This document shows, piece by piece, positions 8,530 to 15,686 of a stretch of DNA of 64,000 nucleotides; positions within the stretch are counted from its first letter, which is position 1; each line of letters opens with the position of its first letter. The DNA lies in the NCBI RefSeq assembly GCF_030915505.1, contig NZ_CP133265.1:3748001-3812000 (forward strand), given 5' to 3'. Source of the DNA: Neobacillus sp. OS1-2. Its GTDB lineage: Bacteria; Bacillota; Bacilli; Bacillales; Cytobacillaceae. The position numbers were made by a program, and so were the translations under genes. The notes beneath the pieces were generated by a model. The model was not told where the DNA came from, did no database searches, and saw only the letters and a list, made by a program, of their open reading frames with translations.

Positions 8530-10458
8530 ATGAAGCAATTTTTAAAGTCATTAGGTTTAGTTTTGCTAGCGAGTATGGTTATAGTTGGCTGTCAATCAAA
8601 TAATAACAAGAATAATGCAAAAAACAAAGGGGAAACCAAGGAATCCAACCAGGCGAATCAGGAAGATGAGAAAGGATTCCCAAATTGGGGGTATGACCTT
8701 CAACATACCCGACATGTGCCCTATAAAGAGATTACAAAAGATAATGTAAAAAAAATGGGGATTGCATGGCAGCAGGATATATTAGATTGGAATAAGGATG
8801 TTCCAAATTTACAAGAAGATTTCCCTGTCGTTCACGATGGGGTCATGTATGTGACTAGTTCGAAAAACCATGTGTTTGCCATCGATGCCGCAAGTGGAAA
8901 GAAGCTTTGGGCATGGACTCCGCCCAAGGAGGTACTTGATCATATAAATGGTTTGCCATGGCAATCCAATGTGGCCAGTAGAGGGGTCGCAGTGGCCAAT
9001 GGAAATGTATTTGTTTTGATGATCGATAATCGGCTGGCCAAACTGGATGCGAAGAACGGAAAACTGTTAAAAATGGTTAACTTTTGGGATCATGAACCTA
9101 CTATCACGTTAGAAAACAGATATTATGAATCATCAGCTCCGATGTATTATGATGGCAACGTTTACGTTGGAAGCAGCGGCGGTGATAATGGTACAAGAGG
9201 TTTTGTTTGGGCGTTTAAAGCAGATACTCTGGAACCGCTATGGAAAGAGCCGTTTTGGACCGTTCCTGAAAGAGGAACGAGCTGGGCGAAAGGTAAATAT
9301 ACGGGCGGAGGTTCCGTATGGACGCCGATGTCGTTTGATCCAGATACTGATATGATGTATTTTGCAGTAGGGAATCCAGCACCGGACTTTTATGATGCAG
9401 ATAGAAAAGGGAAAAATCCATATACCGACTCTATTACTGCTCTAGATAGTAAAACAGGGAAATTTAAGTGGTCATCCACTCAAGTAGACCATGATATATG
9501 GGATTATGACGCTGCCGCAACACCGATGATTCTCAATGCAAAGGTCGGTGGGAAAAAGCAAAAGGTTGTGGTTGAAGGCGGTAAGAATGGAAAGTGGTAT
9601 GCGTGGGATGCAAAAACGGGGAAAACGATATATGATGGGGTACCTTTTGTAAAAATTCAACATACCGACGTACCAAGCGATGAGAGTAAAGCTGTACTTC
9701 AATGGCCAGGAACGCCTGGTGGAGAAAGTTATGCTCCAGAGACTTATGACCCTGAAACCAACTATGTGCTTATTCCAGGTATTAATAGTCCTAATTTAAT
9801 GGTAGCAGCCAAAGATGCAGAAGAGATTGCAAAAGATAATAATACTTTCCCCGGAACAAAGATCCTTCCTTTGCCAAAGGATGTGGATGTTTCTGGTACC
9901 ATCACAGCCATTGATATGAATACAGGGAAAAAAGTATATCAAAAGAATACTGACGATCCGATGTATGGTGGATTCACAAGCACTGCTGCCGGTCTTGCTT
10001 TCTACGGGGAATTGGATGGAAACGTAAATGCTCTTGATATTAAAAGCGGTAAAGTATTATGGAAGATGCAAAGTGGAGGAAAACAAATCAAAATGGCACC
10101 TTCCATATATACTGTTGATGGCCATGAATATGTTGCAGTCATTACTGGTGGTACGAAGGTTGTTGTTTATGGACTCGGAGGTAAATTAAAACCAGAAGCT
10201 ATAAATAAAAATGCAAAATTACAAGGGGAAGCAGACGTGGTTATCGATCCGGAAAAGGTTTACAAAAGAAGTTGTATTTCCTGTCACGGGGATAATCTTC
10301 AAGGCGCAACAGCACCAAATCTTCAACACATAGGTAAAACGATGTCTAAAGAAGACATTTTGAATCAAATACTAAACGGTGGCGACCGCATGCCGGCTGG
10401 CCTAGCTAAAGGTGCAGAGGCAGAAGCACTAGCGGATTGGCTTTCCAAAAAGAAATGA
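8530..10458 (+). CDS. PQQ-dependent dehydrogenase lipoprotein with C-terminal cytochrome c domain
   Basis: Quinoprotein alcohol-dehydrogenase type enzyme (eight-bladed beta-propeller), 642 residues, predicted to oxidise an alcohol or aldehyde outside the membrane. The N terminus is a lipoprotein signal (GLVLLASMVIVGC, Cys21), then an Asn/Lys/Glu linker. Propeller repeats of the type ALDSKTGKFKW and AIDMNTGKKVY run through residues 50-555. WDYD at 324-327 supplies the catalytic Asp325; Asp327, two residues on, is the position linked to lanthanide binding in XoxF-type enzymes. The vicinal Cys-Cys pair of many such enzymes is absent. Haem motif C582-I-S-C-H, with a likely axial Met in RMPAGL, forms a cytochrome c tail. 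AGGAGGG precedes the ATG. The PQQ synthesis genes lie 0.9 kb downstream. Confidence 0.9.
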   Translation: MKQFLKSLGLVLLASMVIVGCQSNNNKNNAKNKGETKESNQANQEDEKGFPNWGYDLQHTRHVPYKEITKDNVKKMGIAWQQDILDWNKDVPNLQEDFPVVHDGVMYVTSSKNHVFAIDAASGKKLWAWTPPKEVLDHINGLPWQSNVASRGVAVANGNVFVLMIDNRLAKLDAKNGKLLKMVNFWDHEPTITLENRYYESSAPMYYDGNVYVGSSGGDNGTRGFVWAFKADTLEPLWKEPFWTVPERGTSWAKGKYTGGGSVWTPMSFDPDTDMMYFAVGNPAPDFYDADRKGKNPYTDSITALDSKTGKFKWSSTQVDHDIWDYDAAATPMILNAKVGGKKQKVVVEGGKNGKWYAWDAKTGKTIYDGVPFVKIQHTDVPSDESKAVLQWPGTPGGESYAPETYDPETNYVLIPGINSPNLMVAAKDAEEIAKDNNTFPGTKILPLPKDVDVSGTITAIDMNTGKKVYQKNTDDPMYGGFTSTAAGLAFYGELDGNVNALDIKSGKVLWKMQSGGKQIKMAPSIYTVDGHEYVAVITGGTKVVVYGLGGKLKPEAINKNAKLQGEADVVIDPEKVYKRSCISCHGDNLQGATAPNLQHIGKTMSKEDILNQILNGGDRMPAGLAKGAEAEALADWLSKKK

Positions 10459-10473
10459 TTTATACACTAGAGG

Positions 10474-10516
10474 CAATCCGAGTCTGATTCCTTTATTCGG
10501 ACTCAGATTGTTTCTT
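10474..10516 (+). terminator. Terminator after the quinoprotein gene
   Basis: Imperfect stem CAATC-CGAGTC-TGA/TCG-GACTC-AGATTG followed by TTTCTT. Confidence 0.75.
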
Positions 10517-10577
10517 AAAAGATCATTATAAATTGGGGAAACATCAGCAATACACGAAAAATAAGGATGGTGGTAAA

Positions 10578-11042
10578 ATGAGGAAATTACCGAATTATAC
10601 CGTGCGATTCATTGGGGCCGCGCTATGTATTTCCTTACTCTTTGGAATTGCCTGCCCAACTTTGACCAATGCTCAATCAAGTAATGGCTTAGGTTCATCC
10701 GAGGATAACGGAATCAGGTTAACCATCAATGACTATACGATCATAAACCATGGCCAAGACATTCAGCTGCATTATACGATAACCTTAAATTCAACTATAC
10801 CAGTTAGTTCGAATACAAAAAGTTTGATTACAAACCCGTATATTTGGATTGGGAATACGTTAGTTCGTGAGGAATCAGAATCGTTTCAGAAAATAAGTAA
10901 TAATGAGTATAGAGGAACAATCATTGCACAGTTACAACATTACAGATCAGATAATTCTGAATTATCTTTTCACACACATGGAATAATGAATCAAAAGGGA
11001 CAATGGACAGTTAATTTTCATTTAAGGAGCAGTCAGTACTGA
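10578..11042 (+). CDS. Secreted protein of unknown function
   Basis: 154 residues. The N terminus is a signal peptide: MRKLPNYTVR, a hydrophobic core (FIGAALCISLLFGIA) and a probable cleavage site after TNA near residue 35. The mature part is about 120 residues of alternating polar and hydrophobic beta-strand pattern (RLTINDYTIINHGQDIQLHY), suggesting an Ig-like or beta-sandwich fold; I do not recognise the family. ATG 10578 follows AAGGATGGTGG; a TTG further upstream is unlikely. It lies between the dehydrogenase and pqqA in the same direction but is bracketed by terminators. A periplasm-like accessory role for the dehydrogenase is possible but unproven. Confidence 0.6.
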   Translation: MRKLPNYTVRFIGAALCISLLFGIACPTLTNAQSSNGLGSSEDNGIRLTINDYTIINHGQDIQLHYTITLNSTIPVSSNTKSLITNPYIWIGNTLVREESESFQKISNNEYRGTIIAQLQHYRSDNSELSFHTHGIMNQKGQWTVNFHLRSSQY

Positions 11043-11154
11043 GGTAGAGGTTGAAAAACGATAAGGCATCCCGTATCATTCTTAAATCATACGGGTACGG
11101 GATAGATCTTTTGAAGTAATAAATGACCCCATTCAATTGAATAGTAACGATGTA

Positions 11155-11201
11155 AACAACCTGAGTTCCATCATCATCCGGACTGAGGTTGTTTCTTTTT
11201 T
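11155..11201 (+). terminator. Terminator after the secreted protein gene
   Basis: Stem AACAACCT-AGT-CC/GG-ACT-AGGTTGTT with small bulges, followed by TTCTTTTTT. A second hairpin (CCCGTAT/ATACGGG) lies upstream near 11069-11095. Between 11202 and 11326 no gene is visible; it should hold the pqq promoter. Confidence 0.75.
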
Positions 11202-11326
11202 GTTCTTGTCCCTTTTTGCAATATATTGTAAATTCCAATACCACATTAGGACATCTATAGGTCAAAATTCTGGTTATTTTGAGATATTTATCTACATATG
11301 ATTATTTTGAAAGGGAAAATAAGACA

Positions 11327-11346
11327 CTCCCGCGCAGGGAGAATTT
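11327..11346 (+). promoter_or_regulatory. Short GC-rich hairpin in the pqqA leader
   Basis: CTCCC-GCGCA-GGGAG followed by AATTTT, 35 bases before the pqqA start. It may act as a weak attenuator or an RNA-stabilising stem. Confidence 0.35.
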
Positions 11347-11380
11347 TCATTGTGAGAGTCATGAAAGGGGGTATCTAAAC

Positions 11381-11452
11381 ATGTGGGTGAAACCTGAGTA
11401 TGAAGTGATCAATACATCTCCTGAGGTGACAATGTATGCCTATGTTGGCTAG
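11381..11452 (+). CDS. pqqA: PQQ precursor peptide PqqA
   Basis: 23-codon gene, too short for usual gene calling. The peptide ends SPEVTMYAYVG and contains E-V-T-M-Y, the PqqA signature in which Glu and Tyr three residues apart are crosslinked by PqqE and excised to become PQQ. The family length is 22-39 residues. AAAGGGGGT sits 8 bases before the ATG. It lies upstream of pqqBCDE, as in known operons, and a small hairpin follows it, which could let pqqA RNA accumulate above the rest. The N-terminal MWVKPEYEVINT differs from Gram-negative PqqA. Confidence 0.9.
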   Translation: MWVKPEYEVINTSPEVTMYAYVG

Positions 11453-11464
11453 CAGCACAGCCCT

Positions 11465-11490
11465 CATGCCTCTTACGCATGCTTTTAATA
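11465..11490 (+). terminator. Small hairpin after pqqA, possible partial terminator or processing site
   Basis: Stem CATGC/GCATG with a 7-base loop, followed by CTTTTAATAGTTT. Too weak for full termination; attenuation after pqqA is known in Gram-negative pqq operons. Confidence 0.4.
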
Positions 11491-11518
11491 GTTTAATAAA
11501 TCAACGGAGGTAGGGGAA

Positions 11519-11773
11519 ATGAAAATAAATCGTTACCAAAAATCAATAATTGGCGTGATTATTGGGTGTGCAATGGCAGGAGGATGGCTGATCGTTGATC
11601 TCCTGCTCCCAGAACCATTGGGTGACTATCTCCTGTATCCCCTCATGGCAGTAGTGAATATGGCGATTGGGTGGCAAGTTGGAAGGGCATTAGGTAAACG
11701 TAGGGATATTGGCAAAGCAGGCATTCAAGTCTCTAGTGAAAGGACTGAAGCCAAATTCGAATTAAAGTCTTAG
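11519..11773 (+). CDS. Small two-span membrane protein inside the pqq operon
   Basis: 84 residues with an excellent ribosome site (ACGGAGGTAGGGG). Two hydrophobic helices: about residues 10-30 (IIGVIIGCAMAGGWLIVDLL) and 38-58 (YLLYPLMAVVNMAIGWQVG), then a charged tail. It overlaps the start of pqqB by 19 bases in another frame, so it is probably translationally coupled to pqqB. I do not recognise the family. It is not a component of the standard pqqABCDE set; export, anchoring of the synthesis enzymes or precursor handling are all guesses. Confidence 0.7.
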   Translation: MKINRYQKSIIGVIIGCAMAGGWLIVDLLLPEPLGDYLLYPLMAVVNMAIGWQVGRALGKRRDIGKAGIQVSSERTEAKFELKS

Positions 11774-12687
11774 GAGCAGCGGCTGGTGGCGGCTTTCCGC
11801 AGTGGAACTGTGCATGTCCAAATTGCCATAGTGTCCGCGAAGGAAGCGATTCGCACCAGCCGTTATTACAATCATCGCTTGCTGTAAGTGCGAATGAAAA
11901 GGATTGGTATCTGATAAATGCGGGACCGGATGTTCACAGGCAGATTGAATCGTTTCCTGCCCTCCATCCGGGTCCGGGTATAAGAGAGACTCCGCTGGCT
12001 GGTGTTATTTTAACCGATGCCGAGTTCGACCATACGATTGGGTTATTGTCATTACGGGAGGGTTCTTGTTTAACCATCTATGGAACCGAAACTGTACGAA
12101 AGAGTTTGCAGTCGTGTTTTCCAGTGTTACCCCTACTGGAAAACTATTGTTCATGGGAATGGCAGTCTCTTCACCCTGATCATCGCAAGCGGATAGGACC
12201 TACTGGTATTGGAAAAGAGAAAACCATCGTCATCGAGACGGTCCCCGTTTCTAAAAAACCACCGCTTTATACCCGGTCAAATATGGAGGAGAATGACACC
12301 GGAGATTGTTGGGAGGTCGGGCTGGTTCTTCATAATGAGAGTACCGGCAGAAGCCTTGCATACTTTCCTACCTTAGAAAGGATCACCCCAGCTATCGAAG
12401 CATGCTTTCAGAAGGCGGATATCTTGATGGTTGACGGAACCTTTTGGTCAGAAACCGAATTGGTTGAGATGGGTGCAACCAAGCGCGATGCAAGAAATAT
12501 GGGACATTTACCGATTAGCGGACCATCGGGCATTGCTGAAAAGCTAGCCAAATACTCAGCGAAGCGGAAAATTCTGATTCACATTAACAACAGCAACCCT
12601 ATTCTAAATAAGGACTCAATGGAAAGGCGTACATTGGAACGGCTTGGTTTTGAGATTGCCTATGACGGTATGGGAGTGGAGGTGTGA
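11755..12687 (+). CDS. pqqB: PQQ biosynthesis protein PqqB
   Basis: Metallo-beta-lactamase-fold protein acting late in PQQ synthesis (tyrosine hydroxylation has been proposed). Conserved family features are all in one frame: GAAAGGGFPQWNCACPNC at the N terminus, NAGPDVHRQI, ILTDAEFDHTIGLL, MGHLPISG and ILIHINNSNPI. PqqB lacks the usual HxHxDH; here TDAEFDH stands in its place. The frame opens after TGA at 11743-11745 and has no ATG, GTG or TTG before the conserved N terminus. ATT at 11755 gives (M)RIKVLGAAAGGGF, exactly the expected start, and AAAGGA lies 10 bases upstream, so ATT is the likely start. It ends in a GTGA overlap with pqqC. Confidence 0.88.
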   Translation: MRIKVLGAAAGGGFPQWNCACPNCHSVREGSDSHQPLLQSSLAVSANEKDWYLINAGPDVHRQIESFPALHPGPGIRETPLAGVILTDAEFDHTIGLLSLREGSCLTIYGTETVRKSLQSCFPVLPLLENYCSWEWQSLHPDHRKRIGPTGIGKEKTIVIETVPVSKKPPLYTRSNMEENDTGDCWEVGLVLHNESTGRSLAYFPTLERITPAIEACFQKADILMVDGTFWSETELVEMGATKRDARNMGHLPISGPSGIAEKLAKYSAKRKILIHINNSNPILNKDSMERRTLERLGFEIAYDGMGVEV

Positions 12688-13433
12688 ACATTTTGGATCA
12701 AGGTAATTTCCTTAGCCTAGAAAAGGGGTTAAATGAAACAAAGGAAGAACTATGGACGAGGGATGAATTCACAGAGCAATTAAAAGCTGTTGGGAGTTCC
12801 TCCTATCATGACAAACATCCATTTCATGTAGCGATGCATGAAGGAGAATTAACCAGAGAACAGATCCGCGGTTGGGTGGCTAACCGGTACTATTATCAAA
12901 TATCAGTACCGATTAAAGATGCAGCTATTCTTTCTAGGCTGCCGTCAAGGGATATGCGCCGTGAATGGATTGGGCGGATCATTGACCATGACGGAACGCA
13001 AGGGGAAGAAGGTGGAATTGAAGCATGGCTTCGGCTTGGTGAAGCTGTGGGGTTATCCCGGGAAGAAGTAACGCAGGAAGTCAGAGTCGTTCCGGGTGTT
13101 CGATTTGCCGTTGATGCTTATGTAAACTTCGCGCGGACAAAACCGTGGATTGAAGCCGTCGCTTCCTCCCTAACCGAATTGTTTTCTCCTGATTTAATGT
13201 CAAAGAGAATAAAAATCCTTGAGCGGCTTTATCCATGGATTGACCGTGCAGGTCTGGAATATTTTCAAAATCGCCTTTCACAGGCGCCGCGTGATGCTGA
13301 TTCAGCCCTTAAACTTGTGACTACCTATTGCCAAACTCCGAAAGATCAAAGGCTGGCTGTTGCCGCACTGCATTTCAAGTGTGATGTGTTGTGGGCCCAG
13401 CTTGATGCCATCGAAAACGCCTATCCTCTGTAA
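12684..13433 (+). CDS. pqqC: Pyrroloquinoline-quinone synthase PqqC
   Basis: Cofactor-free oxidase that closes the last ring and carries out the final eight-electron oxidation to PQQ. 249 residues, family-typical. Conserved parts: SSSYHDKHPFHVAMHEGEL, RGWVANRYYYQISVPIKDA (substrate-contact residues), DHDGTQGEEGGIEAWLRLGEA and LHFKCDVLWAQLDAI at the C terminus. GTG 12684 overlaps the pqqB stop in GTGA, with a GGAGG site just before. It is the most clearly recognised enzyme of the set, because its sequence is highly conserved and specific to PQQ synthesis. Confidence 0.94.
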   Translation: MNILDQGNFLSLEKGLNETKEELWTRDEFTEQLKAVGSSSYHDKHPFHVAMHEGELTREQIRGWVANRYYYQISVPIKDAAILSRLPSRDMRREWIGRIIDHDGTQGEEGGIEAWLRLGEAVGLSREEVTQEVRVVPGVRFAVDAYVNFARTKPWIEAVASSLTELFSPDLMSKRIKILERLYPWIDRAGLEYFQNRLSQAPRDADSALKLVTTYCQTPKDQRLAVAALHFKCDVLWAQLDAIENAYPL

Positions 13434-13477
13434 GAGTGAACGATAGTTTTATCACTCACCCAAAAATTAAATGAAAG

Positions 13478-13822
13478 GTGGTGGAGTCAATTTTAGCTGA
13501 CAGTATTCCAAGACTCGCAGCAAAGGCGCGATTAAAATTTGATAAAGTAAGGGAAAAGAATCTTCTTTTGTTACCGGAAAAGGTCGTGGTCTTGAACGAA
13601 ACGGCTGCATCTATACTTACTTTATGTGACGGGAGACAGACGGTGAACACTATCACTGAAAAAATAAGGGCTTCCCTACAGGCAGAAACAGAAACTGCAG
13701 ATCCAAGTGCTCTGCCGGATTTGCAAACGATGAAAGCAGATATTTCTGAGTTTCTCCGGGAAATGGAGGATCAGGGTTGGGTGGTGATCCAAAAACATGG
13801 TTCAGTCGATAACGAAGAATAA
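13478..13822 (+). CDS. pqqD: PQQ biosynthesis peptide chaperone PqqD
   Basis: Small RiPP-recognition protein that binds PqqA and presents it to PqqE. 114 residues; the core IPRLAAKARLKFDKVREK then LLLLPEKVVVLNETAASIL and a C-terminal EFLREMEDQGWV match PqqD. A roughly 20-residue insert (SLQAETETADPSALPDLQT) makes it longer than the usual 90. GTG 13478 is the annotated start, but the ribosome-like AAAGGTGGTGGAG overlaps it, so translation may really begin a few codons later. It ends in tandem TAA TAA and pqqE continues in the same frame. Confidence 0.88.
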   Translation: MVESILADSIPRLAAKARLKFDKVREKNLLLLPEKVVVLNETAASILTLCDGRQTVNTITEKIRASLQAETETADPSALPDLQTMKADISEFLREMEDQGWVVIQKHGSVDNEE

Positions 13823-13846
13823 TAAGGGTGCTCCCCCCCATATTCC

Positions 13847-14938
13847 TTGGTCGCGGAGTTAACTCATCGCTGTCCTTTGCATTGTCCATATTGTTCGAAC
13901 CCTTTAGAAATGATTGCAAAGGCAATGGAAATATCGACCGAAGAGTGGTGCCGTGTTTTGTCTGAGGCGGCTGATCTGGGAGTTGTAGAAGTTCATTTTT
14001 CCGGTGGAGAACCACTTTTGCGAGACGATTTGGAAGTTTTTATCCACCATGCAAATAAATTAGAGATGTATACCAATCTCATAACCAGCGGGATTGGATT
14101 AACAACTGAAAAGGCTGCCCGGCTCTGTGATGCCGGACTGGAAAATGTGCAGGTGAGCTTTCAGGCAGGCAATGCAAAGCTTTCGGACATCATCGGCGGT
14201 TTTAAGGCTTTTGACAAGAAAAGGGAAGCGTGCATTGCGGTAAAAAACGCTGGATTGTATTTATCATTAAATGTCGTATTGCACCGAATGAATATTGATC
14301 ATTTGGATGAGATTATTAAACTCGCCGAGGAGGTGGGCGCTGAACGTCTGGAACTGGCGAATGCACAGTATTATAACTGGGCATTGCTCAATCGGGAGCA
14401 GCTGTTGCCAAGCCGTGTTCAGATTGAGCATGCCCGTGAAATCTATGACGCTGCAAAAGCGCGCATTGGAAAAAAAATCGAAATCATTTGGGTTATTCCT
14501 GATTATTATGCTCAGGCACCTAAGCCTTGTATGGGGGGATGGGGGACGATTGGCTTAACGGTAGCACCAAATGGGGCAGTCCTTCCTTGCCCGACAGCCG
14601 GGATGATTGAGGGTTTTTCCTTTGAAAATGTTCTTGATTCGTCACTAAGTCATATTTGGTATGAATCAGAGTCTTTTAACCATTTCCGCGGTGAAGAATG
14701 GATGCCGGAACCCTGCCTTTCGTGTGAACTAAGACACCAAGACGGTGGTGGGTGCCGTTGCCAGGCTTTTGCCTTAACTGGGGACGCTTATGCGACGGAT
14801 CCAGTCTGCCAATGGGCGCCAAAACATGATCTGATTGAAAAAGCTGTACAAGACGCTAATCGTACCCCCAATATCCAGTCATCACCTATCATCTATCGGA
14901 GATTTCAGCTAGAAAGCCCCGCAGCAAAAAAAACATAA
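13847..14938 (+). CDS. pqqE: PqqA peptide cyclase, radical SAM enzyme PqqE
   Basis: Radical SAM/SPASM enzyme that forms the C-C bond between Glu and Tyr of PqqA. The SAM cluster motif C-PLH-C-PY-C (CX3CX2C) is at residues 9-16, followed by HFSGGEPLLRDD. SPASM cysteines are visible in GAVLPCPTAG, CLSCELRHQDGGGCRC and ATDPVC. The only start in frame is TTG 13847 with no clear ribosome site, five codons before the conserved ELTHRC, so it relies on coupling to pqqD or starts at an unusual codon upstream. A run of seven C lies between the two genes. A terminator shared with the opposing gene follows. Confidence 0.92.
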   Translation: MVAELTHRCPLHCPYCSNPLEMIAKAMEISTEEWCRVLSEAADLGVVEVHFSGGEPLLRDDLEVFIHHANKLEMYTNLITSGIGLTTEKAARLCDAGLENVQVSFQAGNAKLSDIIGGFKAFDKKREACIAVKNAGLYLSLNVVLHRMNIDHLDEIIKLAEEVGAERLELANAQYYNWALLNREQLLPSRVQIEHAREIYDAAKARIGKKIEIIWVIPDYYAQAPKPCMGGWGTIGLTVAPNGAVLPCPTAGMIEGFSFENVLDSSLSHIWYESESFNHFRGEEWMPEPCLSCELRHQDGGGCRCQAFALTGDAYATDPVCQWAPKHDLIEKAVQDANRTPNIQSSPIIYRRFQLESPAAKKT

Positions 14939-14970
14939 AACTCTAATAAAAATATGTGATTGCGAAATTT

Positions 14971-15010
14971 GGTGCTAAGGGACTGCATACATAACCTTTG
15001 CACCTTTTTT
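14971..15010. terminator. Terminator between pqqE and the YkvA-like gene
   Basis: Stem GGTGCTAAGG/CCTTTGCACC (one mismatch) with a T run on the plus strand. It ends at the stop codon of the opposing gene. Confidence 0.8.
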
Positions 15011-15389
15011 ATATGACCCATTTGAAAAGAACCGTGGCCGCGAGACTAATCCAAACGAGGAGAATAACAATCGCTGCTGCCCAATTTTTCCGCAGCATTT
15101 TAGGCGTTCGGGAGGCCATCTCCCTGCATTCTTGCAATACTAGGTTCGGTATCAGAGTGAATACTCCTAATATCCCCAAGGGAAGCAGAATAACTTCATC
15201 CAAATAACCTAATACGGGAATGAAATCTGGAATAAGGTCTAGGGGGCTTAACGCATAGGCAACAATCACTAATGAAAATGCTTTAGCATACCATGGTGTT
15301 TTCGGATGACGGTATGCAAGATACAGAATATAGATATTTTGTTTAATATTTTGTATGAATTCCTTCCATTTGTTTGGATGCTTAACCAT
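15009..15389 (-). CDS. YkvA family membrane protein (DUF1232)
   Basis: 126 residues. The DUF1232 core is clear: YLAYRHPKTPWYAKAF followed by YALSPLDLIPDFIPVLGYLDE, the family hallmark. A second hydrophobic span near the C terminus (AAAIVILLVWISLAATVLF) makes it longer than the minimal domain. Function unknown; B. subtilis YkvA and many homologues are membrane proteins. ATG 15387-15389 has GGAAGGAAG at the right distance; the longer in-frame start has no such site. It separates the pqq operon from the MFS gene and runs opposite to both. Confidence 0.8.
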   Translation of the reverse strand: MVKHPNKWKEFIQNIKQNIYILYLAYRHPKTPWYAKAFSLVIVAYALSPLDLIPDFIPVLGYLDEVILLPLGILGVFTLIPNLVLQECREMASRTPKMLRKNWAAAIVILLVWISLAATVLFKWVI

Positions 15390-15686
15390 GTCGCTTCCTT
15401 CCCTCTCTAATAAACTATCCTCGTTTTTCATCGTTCAGCCAGATCCTTTCGGATTATTCTGCTTCGAACATCACCATTTTAAACAACTTATGCTGTATCC
15501 ACTATTTGGGTTTCTGTTTTCTAAAGACATAATGCACCCATTGTGTTGTTTCCTTTATAGGTAAACCGTAATGGATGTGAATAAATGACAGGAGAATTTG
15601 GAACTCTTTTAGTAGAGTAAATAACCAATAGTTTACCGATATTTCCCCGTAATTATTTAAAATGATGGAAGAAAAATAGAAAAGAA

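Noticed and set aside
11743..11745. In-frame TGA before pqqB as a selenocysteine codon, given the tRNA-Sec nearby
   Set aside because: A second in-frame TGA lies only a few codons further upstream, no start precedes them, and PqqB needs no residues before this point.
12046..12687. Short pqqB starting at TTG 12046, implying a truncated pseudogene
   Set aside because: The conserved PqqB N terminus continues upstream in the same frame to 11755 without a stop, so the gene is complete apart from its unusual start codon.
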